64,000 nucleotides of DNA from Salinicoccus sesuvii (GTDB lineage Bacteria > Bacillota > Bacilli > Staphylococcales > Salinicoccaceae). Positions 42,651 to 51,114 of the stretch are shown here, in pieces. Positions within the stretch are counted from its first letter, which is position 1. Every line of letters begins with the position of its first letter. The notes under the pieces were generated by a model, which searched no databases, was not told the origin of the DNA, and saw only the letters and a list, made by a program, of their open reading frames with translations. The DNA lies in assembly GCF_042648145.1 (NCBI RefSeq), contig NZ_JBHRWV010000001.1, forward strand, positions 310,001 through 374,000, in the 5' to 3' direction. Both the position numbers and the translations under genes were made by a program.

Positions 42651-43847
42651 ATGAGTGAATTAATTGGTACTGAAACGATCACTTTAAATGAATCTGAACG
42701 GGAGGAACTGCGTCTTAAAGTAAGGGCGCTGTGTGACTCATTCGGTAACGAATATTGGAGGCGACTTGATCCAGACAGAGGATATCCACAAGAGTTCGTT
42801 GATGCATTGACAGAAGAAGGCTACCTTTCGGTCCTGATCCCTTCCGAGTATGGTGGTAGGGGATATGGTCTCACTGAAGCAACGATAATCCTAGAAGAAA
42901 TACACAGAGCGGGAGGACATGCTGCTGCATGCCATGCTCAAATGTACACAATGGGATCATTACTGAGACACGGCAGCAAGGAGCAAAAGGAAAAATATCT
43001 GCCTGGTATTGCAAGTGGCGAAATACGTATGCAAGCTTTTTCGATTACAGAGCCCGAGGCAGGATCTAACACAACAGCAATCACCACCTTCGCGGAGAAG
43101 ACAAATGACGGTTATGTTATCAATGGACATAAGAACTGGACGAGTCGTATCCTGCAGTCCGACCTTCTCCTCCTCCTAGCTCGTACAACGACACTCGAAA
43201 AAGTAGAGAAGAAATCTCAAGGTATGACACTTTTCCTGGTGGATTTGCGTGAAATTAGAAAAGAACAACCGGCGTCTCTTGAAGTCGAGCCAGTAAGGAC
43301 TATGTTCAGCTACGCAACGAACAAGATATGGTACAAAGATATGAAAATACCTACTGATAGCCTTATAGGTGAGGAGGGACAAGGATTCAAGTATGTACTT
43401 GATGGTATGAATGCTGAGCGAATATTACTCGCCTCAGAAAGTATAGGAGATGGCTATTTCTTTATCGATAGAGCAACTGGTTACGCAAATGAAAGGGAGG
43501 TCTTTAATAGGAAAATCGGAGAGAATCAAGGGGTCCAATTTCCAATTGCCAGAGCGTACGCTTCTATTAAAGCAGCCGACGCACTAAGATATAAAGCGGC
43601 AGAAAAATTTGATACTGGTGAAAATTGTGGGGAAGAAGCCAATACTGCCAAACTGATATCTAGCGAAGCTAGTTGGGAAGCGGCAAATGTCGCAATTAAT
43701 ACTTACGGAGGTATTGGTTTTGTGGACGAGTATGACATAGAAAGAAAGTTTAGAGAGACGAGAATGTACCAGGTAGCGCCAGTGAATAATAATATGATTC
43801 TTTCTTACATTGGACAACACGTGTTGGGTATGCCGAGATCTTATTAA
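42651..43847 (+). CDS. acyl-CoA dehydrogenase
   Basis: FAD-dependent dehydrogenase of 398 aa. Seen: FAD/substrate loop AFSITEPEAGSN, GHKNWTSR, EEGQGFKYVLDGMNAERI and NTYGGIGF. The usual C-terminal catalytic glutamate position (YEGT in medium-chain enzymes) reads Tyr-Gln (Gln374), while Glu256 in NAERI occupies the alternative position used by isovaleryl-CoA dehydrogenase. It may oxidise methylsuccinyl-CoA to mesaconyl-CoA in this pathway. No electron-transfer flavoprotein gene is nearby. The frame opens earlier inside the fumarase gene, and AAAGGGG sets ATG 42651. Confidence 0.85.
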   Translation: MSELIGTETITLNESEREELRLKVRALCDSFGNEYWRRLDPDRGYPQEFVDALTEEGYLSVLIPSEYGGRGYGLTEATIILEEIHRAGGHAAACHAQMYTMGSLLRHGSKEQKEKYLPGIASGEIRMQAFSITEPEAGSNTTAITTFAEKTNDGYVINGHKNWTSRILQSDLLLLLARTTTLEKVEKKSQGMTLFLVDLREIRKEQPASLEVEPVRTMFSYATNKIWYKDMKIPTDSLIGEEGQGFKYVLDGMNAERILLASESIGDGYFFIDRATGYANEREVFNRKIGENQGVQFPIARAYASIKAADALRYKAAEKFDTGENCGEEANTAKLISSEASWEAANVAINTYGGIGFVDEYDIERKFRETRMYQVAPVNNNMILSYIGQHVLGMPRSY

Positions 43848-43871
43848 ATATCAAACAAAGGGGATAACGTT

Positions 43872-44906
43872 ATGAAAAAGTTATGGTTTATGATGGTGCT
43901 TATTCTAACAGTTAGCGTAATGGCTGCATGTGATGGGAACGAAGAAGGAAATGAGGAGGCGGAAGCTGACTTTGAAGAGAAGGAATACCCGAGTACCGTG
44001 ACAATTGGTACAGCTTCTCAAGGGGGGACTTACTATATATGGGGCGGTGGTTTCGCAACTATGCTTGAAGAGCACCTTGATATCACTTCCAATGTGGAAG
44101 TGACAGGTGGTCCCGTGCATAATATTCAACTACTAGATGCGGATGATGTTCAGCTAGGTATGGTTACTGAAGGTCCACTATTTGAAGGGTATACAGGTGA
44201 AGGCGAGTGGGCGGAAAAAGAATATCAAGATATCCGTGTAATTTTCCCGATGTACGATACGCCTTTTAACTGGTTTTCGTTAGAGTCTACTGGTGTTACA
44301 AGCATTGAAGAGCACGAAGGAGAACGTGTCGGTGTAGGTCCAGCGGGTGGTACACCAGGAACTTACAACCCAATTATTTATGAAACACTTGGAGTTGAAA
44401 CAGGGGAGCAGGTAGCTGCTGGAGCAAGTGATATGGTGTCGCAAATGCTCGATGGTCAGCTCCAACATATCGGTTTTTCAGCAGGTATACCGATTTCTGC
44501 TGTAGTTGAAGCAGAGACTCAAACAGATATTAATATTTATGGTATTGAAGGTGCAAATCGCGATACTATCTTAGAAGAACTACCTTACTTCAAAGAATTT
44601 ACAATACCAGAAGGCACCTATGACTCTCAGGAAGGACCAATCGAGACGATCGCTCAGTTTAACTTCGGTGTAGTACAAAAGGAAGCTAACTCTGATTTCG
44701 TTTATGATCTTGTAAAAATGTATCACGAAAATATTGACCAGATGATTAGTACACATAATTCTGCCCAAGAATCTGAAGATCCTGAAACAATCTTGAACAA
44801 TACTGACTATCCGATGCATCCAGGTGCTATCCGCTATTATGAGGAAATCGGTGTAGAGCTTCCTGAAGAAGTATACCCTGCTGAATGGGAAGAAGAGAGT
44901 GAATAG
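43872..44906 (+). CDS. TAXI-type TRAP transporter solute-binding lipoprotein
   Basis: Substrate-binding protein of 344 aa. A lipoprotein signal ends VMAAC with Cys20, followed by an acidic linker and a TAXI domain: VTIGTASQGGTYYIWGGGFA, then VGPAGGTPGTYNPI and LDGQLQHIGFSAGIP. It should capture a carboxylic acid outside the membrane for the fused TRAP permease encoded 66 bases downstream. A stable hairpin between the two genes may raise its level over the permease. The RBS AAAGGGG is good. Substrate inferred from operon context only. Confidence 0.88.
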   Translation: MKKLWFMMVLILTVSVMAACDGNEEGNEEAEADFEEKEYPSTVTIGTASQGGTYYIWGGGFATMLEEHLDITSNVEVTGGPVHNIQLLDADDVQLGMVTEGPLFEGYTGEGEWAEKEYQDIRVIFPMYDTPFNWFSLESTGVTSIEEHEGERVGVGPAGGTPGTYNPIIYETLGVETGEQVAAGASDMVSQMLDGQLQHIGFSAGIPISAVVEAETQTDINIYGIEGANRDTILEELPYFKEFTIPEGTYDSQEGPIETIAQFNFGVVQKEANSDFVYDLVKMYHENIDQMISTHNSAQESEDPETILNNTDYPMHPGAIRYYEEIGVELPEEVYPAEWEEESE

Positions 44907-44924
44907 TATTCTATATTTTCAGTT

Positions 44925-44952
44925 TTCCTGATCTAAAGATTTAGATTAGGAA
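44925..44952 (+). repeat. intercistronic hairpin between TRAP binding protein and permease genes
   Basis: TTCCTGATCTAAA pairs with TTTAGATTAGGAA over 13 positions (one G-T wobble) with no T run after it, so it is more likely an mRNA stabiliser or processing site than a terminator. Confidence 0.6.
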
Positions 44953-44972
44953 GCATCCAAAGGGGGGATGGT

Positions 44973-47045
44973 ATGTCAAAAAAAGACTTATACGAAGAGA
45001 AGAAGTATGAGGGGGGAAGAGCGCCCAGAGACCAAAATGATTTAGGAGAGCTTGAAAAAGATCCCAAGGTTGAAGAAGATGGGAAACTGAACACAGAAGT
45101 GATTGAAGATGCTTTGGAGGTTTCTCCGAAAACTCGAAGCTTTACAGGTTGGAAACGTTATACTTTTATGATCATTGCTGTATTAGGTGCGCTGTATCAT
45201 CTTTATATTTTGAATTTCAACCCTATTGACCCATGGGTGTTCAGAAGCACACACATCCTATTTGGAACTGTGTTGACACTAATGTTCTACAAAGGGTGGC
45301 GGACTGAATCCAATAGGATACCGATACTAGATTGGATTTTGATAGGTGCTGCATTATTTGTTGGCTACTATATATTTGCAAATCTATCAACGCTAGTGTT
45401 TAGATTTGGAGTGACGCCATCTACACTCGATGTAATTGTAGCAACAGTAGGGATATTACTTGTACTGGAAATTACACGAAGGACGAGTGGTTGGACACTT
45501 CCTATTCTGGCAGGTATTTTCATTGTCTATTCATTTGCAGGACCTTACTTGCCTGGGATATTGAATCACAACGGATATTCTTTCGAAAGATTCATCACCT
45601 ACATTTATGGACTTGATGGTGTATTTGGTGTAACAACAGATGTTTCATCAAAATACATTATTCTTTTCATTATATTTGGTGCCTTCCTACAGATGTCAGG
45701 TGTTGGGCAATATTTCATTGATGTCGCTTTTCGTCTTGCAGGTTGGATGAGAGGAGGACCTGCTAAGGTTGCAATTTTCTCTTCCGGTCTAATGGGAATG
45801 ATCAATGGGACTTCTGCCGGCAACGTTGTTGCAACAGGCTCACTTACTATACCTCTAATGAAAAAGACGGGATACAGAGCACGTTTTGCTGCAGCAACAG
45901 AAGCAACTGCCTCTTCCGGTGGGCAACTACTGCCACCCATCATGGGCGCCGGTGCATTCCTGATGGCAGAAATTACTGGTATTCCCTACTCGGAAGTCAT
46001 TTTGGCTGCGACGATACCTGCGATACTTTACTTTGTTTCTGTTTACTTCATGGTCGATTTCCAAGCTCTTAAAGAAGGATTGAAAGGTTTGCCAATAAAA
46101 ATGCTTCCTGATAAGATGTACTTGCTCAAGAAGTTATATCTTTTCATTCCAATTCTACTTCTTATCGGGCTTCTCGTCAGTGGTTACAGTGTTATTTTTG
46201 CTGGGACGGCCGGTATTATCTCGTGTTTTGTACTCAGCTTGTTCAACAAAGAAACGCGTATGGGCTTTAAGAAGGTATTAGAAGCACTAGAACTTGGAAT
46301 GAAAAATGCGTTACAACTAATTGCCATTGTTGCATGTGCTGGCATTATTGTTGGTGTTATCGCATTGACAGGAGTTGGGCAGCGTTTTAGTACGATGTTA
46401 CTTACTATTGCTGACAGCAACATGCTTATTGCCCTAATCTTTGCGATGATACTATCTATTATACTTGGAATGGGTATGCCTACGACTGCAGCTTATGCTG
46501 TTGCCGCATCGGTAGTAGCACCGGGGCTCGTAAGACTAGGCATGGAGCCAATATTAGCCCACATGTTCGTTTTCTATTATGCAGTTATCTCTGCAATTAC
46601 CCCGCCAGTAGCTCTTGCAGCCTTTGCAGCTGCTGGCATTACGGGAACTAACCCAATGAAGACGGCAGGAGAAGCTTTCAAAATTGGTCTTGCTGCATTC
46701 ATTGTACCCTTTATGATGTTCTATAGTCCGGAATTACTGCTGCTGAGCGACAGTACCTTAAGCATTGCAGTTGCTACTATCACTGCACTGGTTGGTGTCT
46801 ATTTCCTTTCTGCCGCTGTTCAAGGGTGGTTCTTTAGAAAATTATCTCCATGGTACGTACGTGGTGTGCTTCTTATAATAGCTATAATGCTGATGCTTTC
46901 TAGTCTCTATACCGATATAGTGGCTATTGCACTTATTGTTGTTGCTATGCTCATGCAGAAATATATAAATAAAGATAAGCCGAAAAAAAGAGAGAAGAAG
47001 TCTTTGAACACTACTAGAAGTGGTAAGCGGATAAAGATGACATAA
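44973..47045 (+). CDS. TRAP transporter fused permease (4TM/12TM)
   Basis: Membrane protein of 690 aa combining the small (DctQ-like, about 60-230) and large (DctM-like, about 240-620) TRAP permease subunits, as usual for TAXI systems. Seen: about 16-18 hydrophobic segments, GMINGTSAGNVVATGSLT, TEATASSGGQLLPPIMGAGA and GMGMPTTAAYAVAA. The first 55 residues are charged and cytosolic. It takes a carboxylate in with sodium. It is the last gene of the C5-acid operon and is followed by a hairpin. Its DNA is clearly A+T-rich (about 37% G+C in the two lines I counted). Confidence 0.9.
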   Translation: MSKKDLYEEKKYEGGRAPRDQNDLGELEKDPKVEEDGKLNTEVIEDALEVSPKTRSFTGWKRYTFMIIAVLGALYHLYILNFNPIDPWVFRSTHILFGTVLTLMFYKGWRTESNRIPILDWILIGAALFVGYYIFANLSTLVFRFGVTPSTLDVIVATVGILLVLEITRRTSGWTLPILAGIFIVYSFAGPYLPGILNHNGYSFERFITYIYGLDGVFGVTTDVSSKYIILFIIFGAFLQMSGVGQYFIDVAFRLAGWMRGGPAKVAIFSSGLMGMINGTSAGNVVATGSLTIPLMKKTGYRARFAAATEATASSGGQLLPPIMGAGAFLMAEITGIPYSEVILAATIPAILYFVSVYFMVDFQALKEGLKGLPIKMLPDKMYLLKKLYLFIPILLLIGLLVSGYSVIFAGTAGIISCFVLSLFNKETRMGFKKVLEALELGMKNALQLIAIVACAGIIVGVIALTGVGQRFSTMLLTIADSNMLIALIFAMILSIILGMGMPTTAAYAVAASVVAPGLVRLGMEPILAHMFVFYYAVISAITPPVALAAFAAAGITGTNPMKTAGEAFKIGLAAFIVPFMMFYSPELLLLSDSTLSIAVATITALVGVYFLSAAVQGWFFRKLSPWYVRGVLLIIAIMLMLSSLYTDIVAIALIVVAMLMQKYINKDKPKKREKKSLNTTRSGKRIKMT

Positions 47046-47053
47046 AAAGTGGG

Positions 47054-47080
47054 AATGCAGCATTTTATGCTGCATTTCTT
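47054..47080 (+). terminator. intrinsic terminator of the TRAP operon
   Basis: AATGCAGCAT (47054-47063) and ATGCTGCATT (47067-47076) form a perfect stem with a TTT loop, followed by a T-rich stretch. Confidence 0.78.
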
Positions 47081-47114
47081 TGTAACTTTAAACGTTATGT
47101 GAAGGATGGTTCAG

Positions 47115-48545
47115 ATGGTAAAAAAAGATGAAAAAGATAGGCGACTGAAATGGAACCGGATTGCTGTGTTCATTTCAGCTATCGTACTGTTCTTTGCTGT
47201 CCTTGTACTGTTACCAGAAACAGTGTCGTGGTCTGCGAGAAGTACGATTGCTATCATGTTATTTGGACTGGTTCTCTGGGCACTTGCTCCGATTCCGATT
47301 GATCTGACTTCGATTATCATTCTAGTATTGCTCATGGTGATGAAGAGTACTGAAATGAACGTCATCCTAAGCGGGTTTGCTTCGCCTGCCGTCTTCCTTA
47401 TCATCGGTGGCATGATGATGGCAGTCGGAGTGAATGAAACACTTCTTGTTAAGAGGATGACCTATTTTCTGCTCGCACGTATGGGCAGGTCAGCCAAAGG
47501 CATCTACACTGGCTTTTTTATCCTTATGCAGATACAGGCCTTCTTTATTCCTGCAACAGCTGTCCGGGCATCACTCATGATCCCGATTCTCAGCAGTATC
47601 ATCGAGGAAACGGGAGTCGATAAACGCTCAAACTTCAACAAACTGATGTATATCGGTGCGGCTTTTGGTGGCAGTGTCAGTGGTGTTGTTGTTCTGACAG
47701 CCGCCATCGGTAATATTCTTGCTGTCGAGATTCTGCGGTTATACGTAGGTGTTTCGATATCTTACCTCCAATGGTTTATTTACGCTGGGCCTGTATGGCT
47801 GCTGCTCGTGCTGGCTACAATGTACATTGTGTGGAAATGTTACCCGCCCGAAGTGTATTCTTTTGAGAAGTTGCAGACCAACATGAAAAACAAGTACGAC
47901 TCCCTCGGTCGCCTGACACTGGATGAGAAGAAATGTACAGTGATTCTGATGATTACAATTCTGATATGGTTCACGGAATCTTGGCATGGCTACCATCCTA
48001 CATTCGGTGCCTTGCTTGCTGTTGTACTGATGTCACTGCCTTTTACAGGTTTTGCCGATTGGAAGAAGATGCTCGATATTAACTTCGGCATCGTACTGCT
48101 TATCGGTGCGACGCTCTCCCTTGGCTATTCATTAATAGAATCTGGTGCAATCGATCTACTCGAAGTTTTAATTTCCCCTCAGTTTGTGCTTGATATATTC
48201 AGCAACCCATGGCTCGCCATTCCAATCACCATTATTTTGTCACAAGTCTACCACCTTGGTGTGACCAATGTCTCAACTGCAGTCATCACATTGATGCCTG
48301 TGTTGATTAGCCTGTCGGTGCAGGCGGGCATCGACCCGGTGGTCATCGTTGTCACTTCTGCCATCGCAATGTTGCTCGGATTCCTACTTGTCGTCGAGAC
48401 GATGCCGAACGTTGTAGTACATGGCACCGGGCAGGTCAGTCAGAAGGATTTTCTGTGGCCTGGGTTCTGGCTGACGCTTGCGAGTATCGTAATTATGATT
48501 GTCATCGCGTATACTTACTGGAGATGGATCGATTTTTGGCCTTAA
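47115..48545 (+). CDS. DASS/SLC13-family anion:sodium symporter
   Basis: Membrane transporter of 476 aa with about 12 hydrophobic segments. Seen: LAPIPIDLTSIIILVLLMV, SGFASPAVFLIIGGMMMA, FFIPATAVRASLMIPI and NVSTAVITLMPVLI, where paired loops with the DASS-like pattern recur. It probably imports a di- or tricarboxylate such as malate, tartrate or citrate. GAAGG precedes ATG 47115 by 9 bases. ATG 47106 lies too close. The gene is followed after 26 bases by a tartrate/D-malate dehydrogenase gene, suggesting a two-gene uptake and oxidation unit. Confidence 0.82.
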   Translation: MVKKDEKDRRLKWNRIAVFISAIVLFFAVLVLLPETVSWSARSTIAIMLFGLVLWALAPIPIDLTSIIILVLLMVMKSTEMNVILSGFASPAVFLIIGGMMMAVGVNETLLVKRMTYFLLARMGRSAKGIYTGFFILMQIQAFFIPATAVRASLMIPILSSIIEETGVDKRSNFNKLMYIGAAFGGSVSGVVVLTAAIGNILAVEILRLYVGVSISYLQWFIYAGPVWLLLVLATMYIVWKCYPPEVYSFEKLQTNMKNKYDSLGRLTLDEKKCTVILMITILIWFTESWHGYHPTFGALLAVVLMSLPFTGFADWKKMLDINFGIVLLIGATLSLGYSLIESGAIDLLEVLISPQFVLDIFSNPWLAIPITIILSQVYHLGVTNVSTAVITLMPVLISLSVQAGIDPVVIVVTSAIAMLLGFLLVVETMPNVVVHGTGQVSQKDFLWPGFWLTLASIVIMIVIAYTYWRWIDFWP

Positions 48546-48571
48546 ATAGCTAGAACAACAGGAGGATTTAT

Positions 48572-49633
48572 ATGAAGAAAATCAAGCTTGCTGTAGTACC
48601 AGGGGACGGTATTGGTGTTGAAGTCGTACCGCGTGCCTTACGAGTTCTCGATACGATTGCGGATATCCATGGCGGACTATCATTTGAATATGAACATTTT
48701 GACTATGGTTGCGACTATTACCTGAAGCATGGCGACATGATGGCAGCGGATGGGATGGATCGTCTCAGGGCGTCAGACGGTATATTCCTCGGTGCCGTTG
48801 GAGATGCGACGAAAGTGCCGGATCATATCTCCCTATGGGGGCTACTGCTCAAGATCAGACGTGAGTTCGAGCTCGAAATCAATGTGCGTCCGGCAAAAGT
48901 CTTCAAAGGCATACAATCGCCACTTCTCAATCCAAAAGATTTTGATCTCGTCGTTGTACGTGAGAATAGTGAAGGGGAATATAGTTCGGTAGGTGGCAGG
49001 ATGTATCATGGTGATAATGAGATTGCCATCCAGAACAATGTGTTTTCCAAACGTGCAACTAAGCAAGCGATGGATCATGCTTTTAAACTGGCAGAGTCGC
49101 GTAGACGTCATGTGACGAGCGCTACAAAGTCGAACGGCATCTTCCACTCCATGCCTTTTTGGGATGAAGTATTCAAGGAAACAGCAACGGAGTATGAAGG
49201 GATTGATACAGTTTCCCAGCATATCGATGCACTGGCTGCGACGTTTGTAACCCACCCTGAGCGCTACGACGTCATAGTTGCAAGCAATCTGTTCGGCGAT
49301 GTGCTAACAGATATTGGAGCCGGCATCATGGGTAGCATCGGTATCGCACCTTCTGCCAACCTTAATTTAAACGGCAAGCATCCTTCCATGTTTGAACCTG
49401 TGCACGGCTCAGCGCCTGATATCGTCGGAAAAGGGATTGCCAATCCAATCGGCCAGATATGGACCGCAAAGTTGCTGCTCGATCATCATGGGGAAGTAGC
49501 AATGGGCAATCTTCTTCTGGATACGATGGAGCAAGTCACGGCGGAAGGATTCCTGACACCTGATGTGGGTGGAGACAAGCAGACCGACGAAGTCGTGGAG
49601 GCACTGATTAGGAAGTTGAAGTCAAAAGCATAA
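48572..49633 (+). CDS. tartrate dehydrogenase / D-malate dehydrogenase (decarboxylating)
   Basis: NAD-dependent decarboxylating dehydrogenase of 353 aa of the isocitrate/isopropylmalate family, TtuC/DmlA type. Seen: VVPGDGIGVEVVP, WGLLLKIRREFELEINVRP, VVRENSEGEYSSVGG, and the metal site NLFGDVLTDIGAGIMGSIG with FEPVHGSAPDI. The substrate loop matches tartrate/malate rather than isopropylmalate enzymes. Products would be pyruvate or glycerate derivatives plus CO2. RBS ACAGGAGG. A terminator follows. It may link to the class I hydro-lyase at 41223 if that is a tartrate dehydratase. Confidence 0.87.
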   Translation: MKKIKLAVVPGDGIGVEVVPRALRVLDTIADIHGGLSFEYEHFDYGCDYYLKHGDMMAADGMDRLRASDGIFLGAVGDATKVPDHISLWGLLLKIRREFELEINVRPAKVFKGIQSPLLNPKDFDLVVVRENSEGEYSSVGGRMYHGDNEIAIQNNVFSKRATKQAMDHAFKLAESRRRHVTSATKSNGIFHSMPFWDEVFKETATEYEGIDTVSQHIDALAATFVTHPERYDVIVASNLFGDVLTDIGAGIMGSIGIAPSANLNLNGKHPSMFEPVHGSAPDIVGKGIANPIGQIWTAKLLLDHHGEVAMGNLLLDTMEQVTAEGFLTPDVGGDKQTDEVVEALIRKLKSKA

Positions 49634-49645
49634 ATGATAAGTAGA

Positions 49646-49673
49646 AACGGTCGATGTAAATCGGCCGTTTTTT
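49646..49673 (+). terminator. intrinsic terminator
   Basis: AACGGTCGAT (49646-49655), loop GTAA, ATCGGCCGTT (49660-49669, one G-T wobble), T run. A weak TTGTTG/TAATAT promoter for the DUF3100 gene may follow near 49690-49720. Confidence 0.85.
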
Positions 49674-49780
49674 ATCTTCCAAATAGAAATTGTTGTTGGC
49701 CAATAGTTGTGATAATATTCAGTTTAATCATAGAAGTGCTTATGATTAAGAAACTCACGATTATGGAGAAGAGGAATTAT

Positions 49781-50581
49781 ATGAGTGAAAAAGTGGAAAT
49801 AAGAACGATTCTGAAGGATTGGCGACTGCATGTGCTTGTGTTGCTCATTGTCGTTCTAACCGAATTCATTGGACAGATTTCAATACCTGTTGGCCCTGGA
49901 GCTATATTGCTCCTGCCGATGCTGTATGCTTTGGCGATTGGTTTCGCTCTTTATTTTACACCGGTTGTTTCGAAGAGACAGTCAAAAAATGCAGAACCGC
50001 TAATCGTCATGGGGGTGGGGGTACTCATCGCAAAGATCGGGGTTGTGATCGGTCCACAGATTGAAGATCTCATTGCGGTAGGACCGGCACTAATCTTGCA
50101 GGAACTTGGTAATCTTGGCACGATTTTGATCGCTTTGCCGGTGGCAATATGGCTCGGAATGAAACGGGAGAGTGTTGGTATGACTCACTCTATCGGTCGG
50201 GAACCGAATGTCGGCTTAATTATGGACCGGTATGGTTTTGATTCGCCAGAAGGGCGCGGCGTCATGACGATGTATATCTTCGGTACAGTCTTCGGTGCGA
50301 TATTTCTTGGGCTGCTGGCGGGTATCTTGGCGACTGTGACACCACTTAATCCTCTATCTTTCGCGCTCGCTTCCGGTGTAGGGAGTGGTAGCATGATGGC
50401 TGCAGGCAGTGGGACATTGATTGCCGCTTATCCCGAACTTGAATCGCAAATCATTGCCCTTGCCGGTGCGAGTAACCTGATTTCCCTTGCGACTGGGTTA
50501 TACGTCAGTATGCTAATTGGTTTACCACTGGCCAACAAGATCTATGCTTTGATGAATAAGAATAAAGGTCAGGGAGAGTAG
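49781..50581 (+). CDS. DUF3100 membrane protein
   Basis: Membrane protein of 266 aa with about eight hydrophobic segments: LLIVVLTEFIGQISIPVGPG, PLIVMGVGVLIAKIGVVIGP, LGNLGTILIALPVAIWLG, EPNVGLIMDRYGFDSPEG, and a glycine-rich ASGVGSGSMMAAGSG loop. I recognise it as DUF3100, function unknown. The pattern of gly-rich loops between helices suggests a carrier. The frame opens at 49634, but GAGGAAT sets ATG 49781. It forms a two-gene unit with the next membrane protein (4-base gap), beside organic-acid genes. Confidence 0.78.
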   Translation: MSEKVEIRTILKDWRLHVLVLLIVVLTEFIGQISIPVGPGAILLLPMLYALAIGFALYFTPVVSKRQSKNAEPLIVMGVGVLIAKIGVVIGPQIEDLIAVGPALILQELGNLGTILIALPVAIWLGMKRESVGMTHSIGREPNVGLIMDRYGFDSPEGRGVMTMYIFGTVFGAIFLGLLAGILATVTPLNPLSFALASGVGSGSMMAAGSGTLIAAYPELESQIIALAGASNLISLATGLYVSMLIGLPLANKIYALMNKNKGQGE

Positions 50582-50584
50582 ACA

Positions 50585-51034
50585 ATGAAAAAGATAATAG
50601 ACTGGACATTGATACTTCTAATATTCGCTGGGGTGACGCTCCTTGGCAACATGATTGGTTACGATATTTACAATTGGGGCGCGGTTTTGGGCATACTTAT
50701 ACTGATTACAATTGCACTGCTTGGCATGATCATGGAAGAATACATACCTTTAAATATCCCTGCGGTAGGTTACATTGCTCTAATCGGCATCTTCATCTCC
50801 ATTCCTTGGTTTCCAGGTTCCGGCTATATTGTTGAATGGACGAGCCAAATCGAATTACTGGCCATCACTACACCAATCCTTGCCTATGCTGGCATATCCA
50901 TCGGCAGGAACTGGATGGACTTTAAGGAGATGGGCTGGAAATCGCTTGTCGTGGCGATACTTGTATTTATCGGCACATTTCTAGGATCTGCCCTAATCGC
51001 AGAAATTGTATTAAGAGTCCAGGGCATCATATAA
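50585..51034 (+). CDS. small membrane protein partner of the DUF3100 protein
   Basis: Membrane protein of 149 aa with five hydrophobic segments and IEEYIPLNIPAVGY-like and AGISIGRNWMDFKEMGW loops. I do not recognise a named function. It starts 4 bases after the DUF3100 stop and ends at a strong terminator, so the two proteins are very likely made together and may form one transporter. Both have hydrophilic linkers only a few residues long. Confidence 0.7.
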   Translation: MKKIIDWTLILLIFAGVTLLGNMIGYDIYNWGAVLGILILITIALLGMIMEEYIPLNIPAVGYIALIGIFISIPWFPGSGYIVEWTSQIELLAITTPILAYAGISIGRNWMDFKEMGWKSLVVAILVFIGTFLGSALIAEIVLRVQGII

Positions 51035-51035
51035 A

Positions 51036-51065
51036 AGAAAGCGGCTACTCGAGTAGCCGCTTTCT
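51036..51065. terminator. bidirectional intrinsic terminator
   Basis: A 13-bp perfect stem AGAAAGCGGCTAC/GTAGCCGCTTTCT with TCGA loop and T-rich continuation, between the DUF3100 unit and the convergent oxidase-like gene. Confidence 0.9.
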
Positions 51066-51114
51066 TTATGCTTTTATGAGTTAACGTTGAGGGATTAAAG
51101 TACCCACCGATTGT

